From positions 496,001 to 560,000 of the forward strand of contig CAWGTU010000001.1 in NCBI GenBank assembly GCA_963825635.1: 64,000 nt of DNA, written 5' to 3'. The stretch comes from JAOUEA01 sp963825635. GTDB lineage: Bacteria > Actinomycetota > UBA4738 > HRBIN12. Position 1 is the stretch's first letter, and every line of letters begins with the position of its first letter. This document shows positions 33,667-42,773 of this stretch, piece by piece. Below the pieces are notes generated by a model. It made no database searches and had not been told where the DNA came from. It worked only from the letters and a program-made list of their open reading frames with translations. The position numbers and the translations under genes are program-made.

Positions 33667-36014
33667 CGACCGACCACACCGGCGCGACGCCGGGAGCCGA
33701 TGCGGTGCCCGACGAGCTCACCGGCGTGCTGACGGCCGACCCACCCCGGTTCGACGAAGGCGACGTGGCGGACCTCGCTCGTACGACGTTCGGCTTCGAC
33801 GGCGAGGTGGAGCGTCGGTTCGAGAGCGAGCGCGACCAGAACTTCCTGCTGCGCGCGGCCGACGGCGAGGCGCGCATCTTCAAGATCTCGAACGCCGGGG
33901 AACGCCCCGACGTGCTCGACATGGAGGTCGAGGCCGCGCGGCACGCGCTCCGGGTCGACCCGACGCTGCCGGTGGCGGCGCCGTTCCCCCGGCGGGACGA
34001 CCCCGGCGCTTACATCGCCACCGTGCGCGACGAGGAACGCGGCACGAGCCACATGGTGCGTATGTCGGCGTTCATGCCGGGGCGTGGGTCCACCGACGGC
34101 ATCGACCTCGACCACCGGGCGTTGTGGGCCTACGGCGAGACGCTCGCGAGGCTCGGTCGGGCGATGAGGGGGTTCTTCCACCCGGCCGCCGACCGGGTGC
34201 TGCTCTGGAACGTCGAGCACTGCCTGACGCTCCGACCCATGACCGCGTCGATCGACGACGATGATCGACGGGCGCTCGTTCGTCGGGTGTTCGACCGGTT
34301 CGAGGAACGGGTGCTGCCGCGCTGGCCGGGGCTGCGCGCACAGGTGATGCACGGCGACCTCACGCTCGACAACGCGCTCCTCGACGACGACGGGCGCATC
34401 ACGGGCATCGTGGACTTCGGCGATATGTCGCACACGGCGTTGCTCGCCGATCCCGTCTCCGCCCTCGACTCGGTGCTGTCGAGCCGCCAGGCGGACGAGC
34501 TCTTCCGTGCGGCCGCCGCCCTACTCGACGGCTACACCTCGATCACACCGCTCGAACCGCAGGAGCGGGCGTTGATCGGCGACACGCTCGCCGCGCGCAT
34601 CGCCCTGACCGTCACGATCTCGGCGTGGCGCGTGGAGCGGTTCCCCGAGAACGCGGGGTACATCCAGAGCTGGGATCGCAACGCCTGGAGCATGCTCGAG
34701 CACTTCGCCGAGCTCGGCTTCGACGAGGTAGCCGGACGCTTCGGGGCGCCCTCCGACCCGCCCCCGACGACGCAGCTCGTCGCCCGTCGCGCCGAGGTCT
34801 TCGGCACGGCGCTCGCGCCGCTCACCTATTCGACCCCGCTGCACCTGGTCCGCGGGCGTGGTGTCTGGCTCGAGGACGTCGAGGGCCGTCGGTACCTGGA
34901 TTCGTACAACAACGTGCCGGTCGTTGGGCACGCGCATCCTCGAGTCGCGATCGCGATCTCGGACCAGGCACGGACCCTCAACACGAACCTGCGGTACCTG
35001 CATCCGACGGCGATCGAGCTGGCCGAGCGGCTCGTGGCCTCGATGCCGGACGGCTCGGGGCTGGACACCGTGCTCTTCCTGAACGCCGGGAGCGAGGCGA
35101 CCGACCTCGCCTGGCGCCTCGCGACCGTGGCGACCGGCAACGACGGGGGGCTGGTGACCGACCACGCCTATCACGGCGTGACGACGGCATCGACGGCGCT
35201 CTCGCCCGAGGAGTGGCGAGGGGGCTGGCGTCCCGATCACGTCGAGCCGTTCGCGCCTCCCGTGCAGGACGCCACCGCGACGGCGGGACCCGTCCGCGAT
35301 GCGATCGAGCGCCTCGCGAGACGTGGACATCGTCCGGCGGCCCTCTTCCTGGACACGGCGTACACGAGCGACGGCGTGCTCGTCGCCGGGCGCGACTACC
35401 ACGCCGAGGTCGCTCGCGCGGCGAGCGAGGCCGGCGCGCTCGTCGTAGCGGACGAGGTGCAGGCCGGCTACGGACGCACGGGCGAGCACCTCTGGTCGTT
35501 CGTGGCGTGCGGTCTCGAGCCCGATCTCGTCACCCTCGGCAAGCCGATGGGCAACGGCCATCCGGTCGCCGCCGTGATCGCTCGGCGGGCCGACGTCGAC
35601 CGACTGGCCGGCCAGGCCGAGTTCTTCAGCACCTTCGGCGGTAATCCGGTCGCCGCCGCGGCCGGCATCGCCGTGCTCGACGTGATCCGTGACGAGGACC
35701 TGATCGCGCATGCGGGCGAGGTCGGCGCCCACCTGCGAGCGGGCCTCGAAGCGCTGAGGGAGCGTCACCCGCAGATCTCGGCCGTGCGTGGGCGAGGCCT
35801 GCTGCTGGGCGTGGAGCTCGTGCGCGACGACGGTGAACCCGACCCCGAGCGGGCTGCGCTGATGCTCGATGCCGTGCGCGACCGTGGCGTGCTGATCGGA
35901 TCGACCGGACCCCACGACCACGTGCTGAAGGTGCGTCCGCCGCTCGTCGTCACCGCCGACGAGTCGGACCTGATCGTCGCCGCGATCGACGAGGCTCTGA
36001 GCTCCTCTCGGTGA
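33663..36014 (+). CDS. Fusion of APH-type kinase and class III PLP phospho-lyase/aminotransferase
   Basis: A 783-residue two-domain enzyme. The first half (about residues 25-350) is an aminoglycoside/choline-type phosphotransferase: catalytic HGD at 230-232 in MHGDLTLDN and metal DFGD in GIVDFGDMSH. The second half (about 365-783) is a class III PLP enzyme: K627 in TLGKPMGNGHPV, Asp in VADEVQAGYGRTG. The same pair of activities, kinase plus phospho-lyase, degrades hydroxylysine and ethanolamine phosphate in animals and amino alcohols in bacteria. Inferred job: phosphorylate an amino alcohol, then eliminate phosphate and ammonia to give an aldehyde. GTG overlaps the previous stop. Confidence 0.9.
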   Translation: MTTDHTGATPGADAVPDELTGVLTADPPRFDEGDVADLARTTFGFDGEVERRFESERDQNFLLRAADGEARIFKISNAGERPDVLDMEVEAARHALRVDPTLPVAAPFPRRDDPGAYIATVRDEERGTSHMVRMSAFMPGRGSTDGIDLDHRALWAYGETLARLGRAMRGFFHPAADRVLLWNVEHCLTLRPMTASIDDDDRRALVRRVFDRFEERVLPRWPGLRAQVMHGDLTLDNALLDDDGRITGIVDFGDMSHTALLADPVSALDSVLSSRQADELFRAAAALLDGYTSITPLEPQERALIGDTLAARIALTVTISAWRVERFPENAGYIQSWDRNAWSMLEHFAELGFDEVAGRFGAPSDPPPTTQLVARRAEVFGTALAPLTYSTPLHLVRGRGVWLEDVEGRRYLDSYNNVPVVGHAHPRVAIAISDQARTLNTNLRYLHPTAIELAERLVASMPDGSGLDTVLFLNAGSEATDLAWRLATVATGNDGGLVTDHAYHGVTTASTALSPEEWRGGWRPDHVEPFAPPVQDATATAGPVRDAIERLARRGHRPAALFLDTAYTSDGVLVAGRDYHAEVARAASEAGALVVADEVQAGYGRTGEHLWSFVACGLEPDLVTLGKPMGNGHPVAAVIARRADVDRLAGQAEFFSTFGGNPVAAAAGIAVLDVIRDEDLIAHAGEVGAHLRAGLEALRERHPQISAVRGRGLLLGVELVRDDGEPDPERAALMLDAVRDRGVLIGSTGPHDHVLKVRPPLVVTADESDLIVAAIDEALSSSR

Positions 36015-36028
36015 ACGCGGAGGCTGCG

Positions 36029-37399
36029 CTACGTGCCCGCGATGTGCACGAGCAATAGCTGACCCCGCTGACCTCGTCCGGAGTTGATCTTCAGGTCCGG
36101 GCCCTGCTGCGGCACGTACGCGGAGTGAGCCTGCACGTCGAGCAGCCAGTAGCCGTCGCCGTAGAAGTCGCTCACGTCGACGACGCCGCTCGACTCCCAC
36201 ACGCCCGGCCCTCCGCCCACGTCGATCGCGTGCTGCGATGGGTCGAGTCGTGCGACGGCGGTGAGCGCGCCGGTGCCGAGGTCGTAGGTGTGCACGCGCG
36301 CGTACCCCGACGAGGTCTTGTTCCGGTCCTCCTGGATCACGAGCGTCGTCTCGTTGATGCCGAGGTTGTCGGGGTTCACGAGGTCGTCGCCGGCGTCGCC
36401 GTCGAGGACCACCTCGAGCGTCGCGTGACGGGGGTTCGCGGGGTCGACCGTCAGCGTGTACAGGCGGCCGTTCTTCGACTCGGCCCTGTTGGCGCCCGTG
36501 TCGGAGAGGTAGATCACGCCCGGGTTGCCGGGGTCGTGGGCGGCGTCCTCGATACGGATGAAGTTGAAGGAGCCGAGCCCCTCGGCGACCTCGTTGAGCT
36601 CGCGGCCCGAGTACCGAGCCGCGTGGGGGATCGAGACGAATCGCCCCTCGAGCGAGTCGCCCACGGCGATGTCGTCGGCCGAGGGGTTGCCGTCGCCCTG
36701 GTCATCGGGCACCCACACGGTGAAGCTGCCCTTGCCGCGGATCGCCTTGGCGAGCGAGTCGCTGTAGTAGGCGTAGGCCTGGGACTCCAATCGGAACGAG
36801 TCCTCGGCGAGGTAGACCATCGACCGGTCGAGTCCCTTGATCGGCACCACGTTCTCGTGGTTCAGGAACCCGAAGTGCGGCGTCTCGACGAGACGCCCGG
36901 TCACGGTGTTCACCGCGATCGAGATGCCGCCCTTCGGCGCGCCGATCCATTCCTCGCCGGTGAAGTACCACGGTGTGCCGCGCACGTAGTCGAGCGTGCT
37001 GGAGCAGAAGTACTGGTAGCCCTCGGTCCCGTCGACCAGGTAGTCGGCGCCGACCACTCGCATGTTCGGGTTCAGCGTCACGTGCGATACGCGTGAGTCG
37101 CTCGCGTCGCCCCATTCGTACGCGGTCTCGTGGTTCACGTACACCTCGAGTCGGTTTCCCGCGCTGATGTGCGCGCCGATACCGTCGGGCACGCCGGAGA
37201 ACTGGAACCCGCCGAGTCGCCCGCCGATCACCTCCCCACTGGTGAGGATCGGCGTCACGGTCGTTCCGGGATCGGTGGAGATCAGGTACGGGCGGGACGA
37301 GGTGATGAACGGCGCCTCGGCGCGTTCCGCCTGCGCCGCTGGTTGCACGACCAACGCGAACGTCATCACGAGTGCCACGAACGATGCGAGGCGTTTCAT
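36029..37399 (-). CDS. Secreted PhoX-like (DUF839) beta-propeller protein
   Basis: A 456-residue exported protein with a Sec signal peptide (residues 1-25, basic MKR then a hydrophobic core and AQA cleavage site). The mature part has PhoX-like motifs: VYVNHETAYEW, GEEWIG (short metal-site segment), FLNHENVVPI, YLAEDSFRLES and IYLSDTGANRAES. ATG 37399 is chosen because the signal peptide begins there. A Gly-rich C-terminal ending follows. It faces the kinase/aminotransferase gene with 14 bases between stops and is a distant relative of the TAT-exported protein at 9212. Confidence 0.78.
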   Translation of the reverse strand: MKRLASFVALVMTFALVVQPAAQAERAEAPFITSSRPYLISTDPGTTVTPILTSGEVIGGRLGGFQFSGVPDGIGAHISAGNRLEVYVNHETAYEWGDASDSRVSHVTLNPNMRVVGADYLVDGTEGYQYFCSSTLDYVRGTPWYFTGEEWIGAPKGGISIAVNTVTGRLVETPHFGFLNHENVVPIKGLDRSMVYLAEDSFRLESQAYAYYSDSLAKAIRGKGSFTVWVPDDQGDGNPSADDIAVGDSLEGRFVSIPHAARYSGRELNEVAEGLGSFNFIRIEDAAHDPGNPGVIYLSDTGANRAESKNGRLYTLTVDPANPRHATLEVVLDGDAGDDLVNPDNLGINETTLVIQEDRNKTSSGYARVHTYDLGTGALTAVARLDPSQHAIDVGGGPGVWESSGVVDVSDFYGDGYWLLDVQAHSAYVPQQGPDLKINSGRGQRGQLLLVHIAGT

Positions 37400-37546
37400 C
37401 GAAGTTCCCTCCCCCGGAACGGTTCGCGCAGCGTAGTGCGAACGGCCCACCGCACGCCAGTGCCTTCGGACGCATCATGTCGCCGGGAGAGTGGAGGGCG
37501 GTGTGCCAAGCTCAGTGGTGAGGGCAGTCTGGGAGGAGCGATCGTG

Positions 37547-38881
37547 ATGACCGAGGACCGCGGAACGCTCGATGCCGAGCGCATCGTCGAGCTCTCGAAG
37601 CGCTACACGCTGTTCGACTGGCAGGCCCAGTCCAAGGCAGCCCCCATGGCGGTGGCGTCCGCCGAGGGCGTGTACTTCACGACGGTCGACGGCAGGCGCT
37701 TCCTCGACTTCAACTCGCAGCTCATGGGCGTGAACATCGGACACGGCGACAAGCGCGTGCTCGACGCCATCGCGCGTCAGGCCGAGACGCTTCCTTACAT
37801 CTCGCCGTTCATGGCGTACGAGACGCGCGCCCTGCTCGGAGAGAAGCTCGCGACGCTGTGGCCCGGTGACCTCGAGAAGACGTTCTTCACGCTCGGCGGC
37901 GCGGAGTGCAACGAGAACGCGATCCGAATCGCGAAGGCGTACACGGGCCGGCAGAAGGTGCTCGCGCGCTACCGCAGCTACCACGGGGCGACGTACGCGA
38001 CGATCAACCTCACCGGCGACCCTCGTCGATGGGCGAACGAGAACCCGCCGATGCCCGGGGTCGTGCACGTGCTCGACCCCTACCACGGCACGCAGCGCGG
38101 GTTCGACGACGCCGAGACCTCGCTCGCGCTCCTTCGCGAGACCATCGAGCTCGAGGGTCCCGAGACGATCGCGGCGTTCATCCTGGAACCGGTCACCGGC
38201 ACGAACGGCATCCTGATCCCGCCCGAGGGATACATCGGTGGCGTGCGTGAGCTCTGCACCGAGTACGGCATCGTGATGATCGCCGACGAGGTGATGGCCG
38301 GATTCGGTCGCACGGGGGAGTGGTTCTCGGTGAACCACTGGAACGTCGTGCCCGACCTGATGTCGACGGCCAAGGGCCTCACGTCGTCGTACCTGCCGCT
38401 GGGCGGGCTCGCGATCTCGCCCGATATCGCCGCCCACTTCGACGAGCACGTGTTCTGGGGCGGGCTCACGTACAACTCGCATCCGCTCTCCTGCGCCGCC
38501 GCGCTCGCAGCGATCGAGGTGCTCGAGGACGACGATCTCGTCGGGAACGCCAAGCGTATGGGTGACGTGATGGGCCGCCACCACGAGGAGCTCTCGGAGA
38601 AGCACCCGAGCGTCGGCCGCGTCCGCAACCTCGGCCTGTTCGGCATCGTCGAGCTCGTGAAGAGCTGCGAGACGATGGAACCGCTCAGCCCCTTCAACGT
38701 GCTGAACGAGACGATGGCATCGGTCAACCGGGCGTTGCTCGACCGCGGCCTCTTCACGATGGTGCGGTTCAACGGCATCATGACGAACCCGCCGCTGTGC
38801 ATCACCGAGGAACAGCTCGCCGAGGGCTTCGAGATCATCGACGACGTGCTCGCGATCGCCGACGACGCGGTGGACGCGTGA
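37547..38881 (+). CDS. Class III PLP aminotransferase (444-residue paralogue 2)
   Basis: A 444-residue enzyme and close paralogue of the product of 31445-32779. PLP lysine K276 lies in TAKGLTSSYLPLGG; ring Asp in IADEVMAGFGRTGEW; EKTFFTLGGAECNENA forms the phosphate loop. The two copies differ mainly at the N-terminus and in active-site neighbours (GWGRTGAW against GFGRTGEW), so they may use different amines. ATG is preceded by GGAGGAG at about 8 bases. No GntR-type operator is seen upstream. Confidence 0.92.
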   Translation: MTEDRGTLDAERIVELSKRYTLFDWQAQSKAAPMAVASAEGVYFTTVDGRRFLDFNSQLMGVNIGHGDKRVLDAIARQAETLPYISPFMAYETRALLGEKLATLWPGDLEKTFFTLGGAECNENAIRIAKAYTGRQKVLARYRSYHGATYATINLTGDPRRWANENPPMPGVVHVLDPYHGTQRGFDDAETSLALLRETIELEGPETIAAFILEPVTGTNGILIPPEGYIGGVRELCTEYGIVMIADEVMAGFGRTGEWFSVNHWNVVPDLMSTAKGLTSSYLPLGGLAISPDIAAHFDEHVFWGGLTYNSHPLSCAAALAAIEVLEDDDLVGNAKRMGDVMGRHHEELSEKHPSVGRVRNLGLFGIVELVKSCETMEPLSPFNVLNETMASVNRALLDRGLFTMVRFNGIMTNPPLCITEEQLAEGFEIIDDVLAIADDAVDA

Positions 38882-39306
38882 TGGTGTCGCGATTGAGCGA
38901 CCTCGCGCGCGACGGCCGGCTGCTCCCGATCGCCGCCGCGGCGCTGGTCGCCCTCACGATCGCGACCTACGTGACCGTCATCGTCCGTCAGGGGACGAAC
39001 TCCTCGGACCTCGCCACGGTCGGCTTCGTCATCGCCCTGCTGCTGATCGCCCTCACGGGCTCGGTGTGTGCGTTGGTGCTTGCATCGCCCGATGCCCGAG
39101 GGGTCGCCGCCGCGGGGGCGTCCGGGGTGCTGCTCTCGCTGGGCGTTCTCGGGCTCTTCTCGATCGGACTCCTGCTCCTGATCGCCGGGGTGCTGCTCGT
39201 GATGTGGATGAAGCGGACCCGTGCGCAACGAGGTGGCGCCTACCGAGCGACGGTGGCGGCGTTCCTGATCGGGGCCGTGCTCCCCTGGGGACTTGCCCTG
39301 GTGTGA
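38881..39306 (+). CDS. Small four-helix membrane protein of unknown function
   Basis: A 141-residue protein with four hydrophobic helices (about 15-35, 48-68, 76-105 split by a Gly turn, 120-140) and few charged residues. ATG 38881 shares its A with the stop codon of the aminotransferase gene, so translation is coupled. No motif is recognised. Confidence 0.65.
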   Translation: MVSRLSDLARDGRLLPIAAAALVALTIATYVTVIVRQGTNSSDLATVGFVIALLLIALTGSVCALVLASPDARGVAAAGASGVLLSLGVLGLFSIGLLLLIAGVLLVMWMKRTRAQRGGAYRATVAAFLIGAVLPWGLALV

Positions 39307-39421
39307 CGTTCGGTTGCAGCGATGCCACTCATCGGAGACTGCGGCGTGCATAGGTTCCGGGCCGCCGGAGCGAGAGGACACTAGGGATACTTCTCGCCTT
39401 GGACCGGTGAGGAGAAAGTAG

Positions 39422-40222
39422 ATGGGTCAACGCACCGACACGATGCGCGTCCAGCCGCGCCCGAGCGTGGGCGTCGCGATCTTCGTCGGGTATGCGGTGC
39501 TCTTCACCTTGGCGTTCCTCGCGAGCGGCGTCGACTACGACGACGTCGCAGATTCGACGAGCAACGTGCTCCGGGCGATCGTGATCCCCGTCTGGGTCGG
39601 CGCAGCGGTCTTGCTGGGGCTCACCGCCTTCCTCGGGTGGTGGCGGCCGGTGTTCCGCGACGACGAGCGCTCGCCGCGATGGACCCTGCTGATCCCGGCC
39701 TTCATGGCGCTCGGCATCCTCGCCGGTCTCGCGACCGCGGACTGGGGAGCCCGCGACACGTCGTTCATCGTCTGGCTGTTGGTCGGGACGATCGCGGTCG
39801 GCATCGCCGAGGAGACACTCACGCGTGGCCTCGTGCTGACGGCGATGCGGGGCGGCATGGGCGAGATCGGCGCCTGGTTCTGGTCGTCGCTGCTGTTCGG
39901 CCTGCTGCACGGCGCGAACATCGTGCTCGGACAGGACGTCGGGCCCACGCTCCAGCAGATCGTCTTCGCGTTCGTGTTCGGCAGCGTGCTCTATGCGGCT
40001 CGGCGCTCGACGGGCACCCTGCTCGTCCCCATCGTGCTCCACGCCCTGTGGGACTTCACCACGTTCATGGGGAGCGAGGGTGACGTCTCGGCTGCGCAGG
40101 GGCTACAGGGCTTCATCTCCTACGCGGCCGTCATCCTCTTCATCGTGGCCGCTGCGAAGCGTTCCATCTTCACGACGCCTGGCACGAGTTCGGTGGGTGA
40201 GGCGGCCACGGCGTCGACGTGA
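39422..40222 (+). CDS. CPBP family intramembrane metalloprotease
   Basis: A 266-residue membrane protein with about seven helices. CPBP (Abi) motifs are present: EETLTRG (EExxxR-like metal Glu pair), FGLLHGAN (FxxxH) and VLHALWDF (HxxxD/N). Related proteins are the CAAX prenyl endopeptidases and bacteriocin-immunity proteins. ATG has GAGGAGAAAG 4 bases upstream. It has no evident link to its neighbours. Confidence 0.88.
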   Translation: MGQRTDTMRVQPRPSVGVAIFVGYAVLFTLAFLASGVDYDDVADSTSNVLRAIVIPVWVGAAVLLGLTAFLGWWRPVFRDDERSPRWTLLIPAFMALGILAGLATADWGARDTSFIVWLLVGTIAVGIAEETLTRGLVLTAMRGGMGEIGAWFWSSLLFGLLHGANIVLGQDVGPTLQQIVFAFVFGSVLYAARRSTGTLLVPIVLHALWDFTTFMGSEGDVSAAQGLQGFISYAAVILFIVAAAKRSIFTTPGTSSVGEAATAST

Positions 40223-40268
40223 CCTTTCGATCCCCCGAGACCCCGACCACCATCCGATCGGAGGACCC

Positions 40269-40619
40269 ATGGATACGTTGAACGCACCGCTGGCCATCCC
40301 CATCTCGACGACCTCCGAGATCCCCGGCCGGACGATCTCCGGATACGCCGGCGCCGCCTTCGGGCTGATCGCCCGCTCGACCGGGTTCAGCAAAGGGTTC
40401 AAGGGCTCGATCAAGGCGTTCCGGCAGGGGGAGGTCACGGAGTTCACGGGCACGCTTGAGGAGGCGCGCCGCACCGCGATCGAGCGGCTGGTGGAGCACG
40501 CCCAGGAGATGGGCGGTCACGCGGTCGTGGGTCTCCGCTTCGACTCGACCGACATGGGAGAGCAGCAGGGCATGGCGGAGATCGTCGCCTACGGCACCGC
40601 CGTGACGCTCGCCGACTGA
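40269..40619 (+). CDS. YbjQ/UPF0145 family protein
   Basis: A 116-residue protein with the pentamer-forming YbjQ fold: ISTTSEIPGRTI first strand, GTLEEARRTAIERLVEHAQEMGGHAVVGLRFD as the central helix and strand, and EIVAYGTAVTL as the last strand. The family is sometimes called heavy-metal-binding, but function is not established. The ATG lies 7 bases after GGAGG (40259-40263 region). Confidence 0.88.
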   Translation: MDTLNAPLAIPISTTSEIPGRTISGYAGAAFGLIARSTGFSKGFKGSIKAFRQGEVTEFTGTLEEARRTAIERLVEHAQEMGGHAVVGLRFDSTDMGEQQGMAEIVAYGTAVTLAD

Positions 40620-40636
40620 CGGGCGCAAAGGATGGA

Positions 40637-40969
40637 TCAGCCGCGAGGCCGGATCTCGACTCTGCCCTCGACGACCCTGGTCTCGTAGGCGTCGACGGGC
40701 TTCATCGCCGGCCCCCGCAACACCTTCCCGTCCTCCAGCCCGAAGACGCTGCCGTGAGCCGGGCAGGTGACCGTGGCGAGGGAACCCGAGATCCTCACCG
40801 GACCCCGGTCGAGCGGGGCGCCCTGGTGGGTGCACCGGTTCCCGATGGCGAAGACGTGGTCGCCCGAGCGGACCAATAGCACCGTGGCATCGCCGACGGC
40901 GACCCGGGCGCCCTTCCCCTCGCTGAGATCGTCGAGGCCTACGGCCTGCAGCCAGGTGCCGTCGCTCAT
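40637..40969 (-). CDS. Rieske [2Fe-2S] ferredoxin-like protein
   Basis: A 110-residue soluble Rieske protein. The cluster ligands are in CTHQGAPL (Cys, His) and CPAHGSVF (Cys, His), about 20 residues apart as in NirD and dioxygenase ferredoxins. It probably carries electrons to an unknown oxygenase or reductase. It lies just downstream of the HxlR-type regulator on the same strand (4 bases). Confidence 0.9.
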   Translation of the reverse strand: MSDGTWLQAVGLDDLSEGKGARVAVGDATVLLVRSGDHVFAIGNRCTHQGAPLDRGPVRISGSLATVTCPAHGSVFGLEDGKVLRGPAMKPVDAYETRVVEGRVEIRPRG

Positions 40970-40973
40970 CGAC

Positions 40974-41303
40974 TCAGACGGGCTCGGGCGTGCTCGACCA
41001 CCGCTCGGCCCATGCGGCGAGCTCTTCCATGACGTTCGTGAGGTCGCGGCCGCGGTCCGTCAGGTGGTACTCGATCAGGACGGGCGTCGATGGCGTGACG
41101 TCGCGCGTCACGATGCCTTCCGCCTCCAGCTCCTTCAGGCGCTCGCTGAGCACGGCGTCCGATATGTTCGGCACGGCGTGTTTGAGGTCGCCGAAGCGCG
41201 CGGAGCCCGTCTGCAGGGCGCGCACGACCTGCGGGTTCCACCGCTTGCCGATCAGCTCGGCGGCCCGCTGGAAGTGCTCGCAGAGCGGCGCTTCTTCGGT
41301 CAT
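40974..41303 (-). CDS. HxlR-family transcription regulator
   Basis: A 109-residue winged-helix protein. Family features are an N-terminal Cys (PLCEHF), LIGKRWNPQVVRAL, RFGDLKHAVPNISDAVLSERLKELEAEGIV (recognition helix ISDAVLSERL) and YHLTDRGRDL. HxlR proteins often sense electrophiles or thiol oxidation through that Cys. ATG 41303 is chosen because the conserved domain starts there. It diverges from the YceI gene; an inverted repeat lies between them. Confidence 0.92.
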   Translation of the reverse strand: MTEEAPLCEHFQRAAELIGKRWNPQVVRALQTGSARFGDLKHAVPNISDAVLSERLKELEAEGIVTRDVTPSTPVLIEYHLTDRGRDLTNVMEELAAWAERWSSTPEPV

Positions 41304-41387
41304 CGTGTCCCCACTCCTCAGGCCCGCGGGCATCGTATTCGCCCCCTGCGGGTATGTCTGCCATCGACGTATGGTTTCAGAACTGGA

Positions 41388-41410
41388 GGTACTTCGGAAT
41401 AGAGAGTACC
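41388..41410. promoter_or_regulatory. Inverted repeat, likely HxlR operator
   Basis: GGTACT (41388-41393) and AGTACC (41405-41410) form a perfect 6-bp inverted repeat with an 11-base spacer, located between the divergent HxlR and YceI genes. Confidence 0.5.
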
Positions 41411-41479
41411 TTAGGAACCGTTAGTCCCGACATGCATCGCCGTGAGGGACGGCGAGCGGAGTCAGAGGAGGAAGGAACC

Positions 41480-42046
41480 ATGGCCCAGGCAGCGCAGGAG
41501 ATCACAGGCGTGTCCTACCCGCCCGCCGGCACGTACGAGCTCGACCCCAGCCACACCGAGGTGAGCTTCGTGGCGCGTCACATGCTCACGAAGATCCGCG
41601 GCCGGTTCACCGAGTTCTCGGGGTCGATCGAGGTCGGCGAGACGCCGGAATCCTCGAGCGCGCAGGTCGACGTCCAGACCGGCAGTGTGCAGACGAACTT
41701 CGAGCAGCGCGACAACCACCTCAAGAGCGCCGACTTCTTCGAGAGCGACGAGTACCCGGTGATGTCGTTCCGTTCCACGGCGGTCCGTCACACCGGCGAC
41801 ACGAGCTTCGAGCTCGACGGCGACCTCACGATCAAGGACGTGACGAAGGCGATCACGCTGAAGGGCGAGTTCAACGGCTGGGGCAAGGACCCGATGGACA
41901 ACACGAAGATCTTCGCCGAGGCCTCCACGACCGTGGAGCGCGAGGACTGGGACCTGACCTGGAACGTCGCGGTCGAGACCGGCGGATTCCTCGTCGGCAA
42001 GAAGGTCGACATCGTGATCGACGTGGAAGCGGTCAAGGTCGGCTGA
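41480..42046 (+). CDS. YceI-like family protein
   Basis: A 188-residue lipocalin-like barrel that binds polyprenyl-type lipids. The family pattern is clear: GTYELDPSHTEVSFVARHM near the start, KIRGRFTEFSGSIEV, QRDNHLKSADFFESDEYPVMSF, then DGDLTIKDVTKAITL and FLVGKKVDIVIDVEAV at the end. No signal peptide is present, so it is cytosolic. GAGGAAGGA precedes the ATG. The divergent HxlR regulator probably controls it. Confidence 0.93.
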   Translation: MAQAAQEITGVSYPPAGTYELDPSHTEVSFVARHMLTKIRGRFTEFSGSIEVGETPESSSAQVDVQTGSVQTNFEQRDNHLKSADFFESDEYPVMSFRSTAVRHTGDTSFELDGDLTIKDVTKAITLKGEFNGWGKDPMDNTKIFAEASTTVEREDWDLTWNVAVETGGFLVGKKVDIVIDVEAVKVG

Positions 42047-42072
42047 GCGCCGATCCGACGAGATGCCCGTGG

Positions 42073-42098
42073 AAGGCCGGCCCCCCGGGGCCGGCCTT
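42073..42098. terminator. Bidirectional terminator between convergent genes
   Basis: AAGGCCGGCCCC (42073-42084) and GGGGCCGGCCTT (42087-42098) form a perfect 12-bp stem around CC. There is no U run. It sits between the converging yceI and hypothetical genes and can serve both. Confidence 0.8.
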
Positions 42099-42100
42099 CG

Positions 42101-42706
42101 TCACGTCAGGGGGTGTGCGCCGCTCGCACCGGCCTCGTACTCCGTGAGCTCGAACAGCCGGTCGTAGGCCACGACGACGTCGCCGGCGACCCAGAGATCA
42201 GCGGTCCAGCCGGCGTCGAGCGCCGTGAACGTCCAACGCGTCGCCGAGAACCGTCCGCTCGGTGTCTCGATCTCGTCCGGGCCACCGAGCTCGTAGCGCT
42301 GCCGCTCCCGCGAGGGCTCCATCGTGACGGGCGCGAGGTACACGACATCGATCTCGGCCGTCGCCTCGAGCCGATTCGTGGTGACGAGGTTCGTCGCGGG
42401 CGTGAAGTAGTCGAGGTGCACGTCGGGGCCGTACGGGATCTCGATCTCGACACCGTCACGGAACCCCACCAGCACGTCGCCCCGAGGTTCGAGCAACACG
42501 TGATGCTCACCCGTGTCGATGCGGACCCGGGCGATGCGCCAGTCGGCGTCGACCGCCACGTCGACGATCTCGCGGTGCGGCGACGGATCGTGGGTTTCGA
42601 CCTCGCTGAAGTACCGCCACCCCATCGGCCCCGGTGCGCAGCGGAAGGCCTCGGTGCCGACGTGGGTGCCATCCTGGCCGAGCACCGTGTATCGACCTTG
42701 TGGCAT
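42101..42706 (-). CDS. Conserved hypothetical protein, beta-rich
   Basis: A 201-residue protein, mostly alternating strands, with no signal peptide or membrane helix. It opens MPQGRYTVLG and contains AVDADWRIARVRIDTGEHHVLLE and ETPSGRFSATRWTFTALDAGWTADLWVAGDVVVAYDRL. The general look recalls glycolipid-binding or DUF3108-like barrels, but I do not recognise the family with confidence. ATG 42706 follows a TAGCGT box by 6 bases on this strand (42713-42718), so it is probably leaderless and diverges from the next gene. Confidence 0.7.
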   Translation of the reverse strand: MPQGRYTVLGQDGTHVGTEAFRCAPGPMGWRYFSEVETHDPSPHREIVDVAVDADWRIARVRIDTGEHHVLLEPRGDVLVGFRDGVEIEIPYGPDVHLDYFTPATNLVTTNRLEATAEIDVVYLAPVTMEPSRERQRYELGGPDEIETPSGRFSATRWTFTALDAGWTADLWVAGDVVVAYDRLFELTEYEAGASGAHPLT

Positions 42707-42773
42707 GCGGCAACGCTACCCAACGTGGCGTGCGAGTGGGCGCCGACCCGTTCGAGCGCGATAGGGTCCGGTG

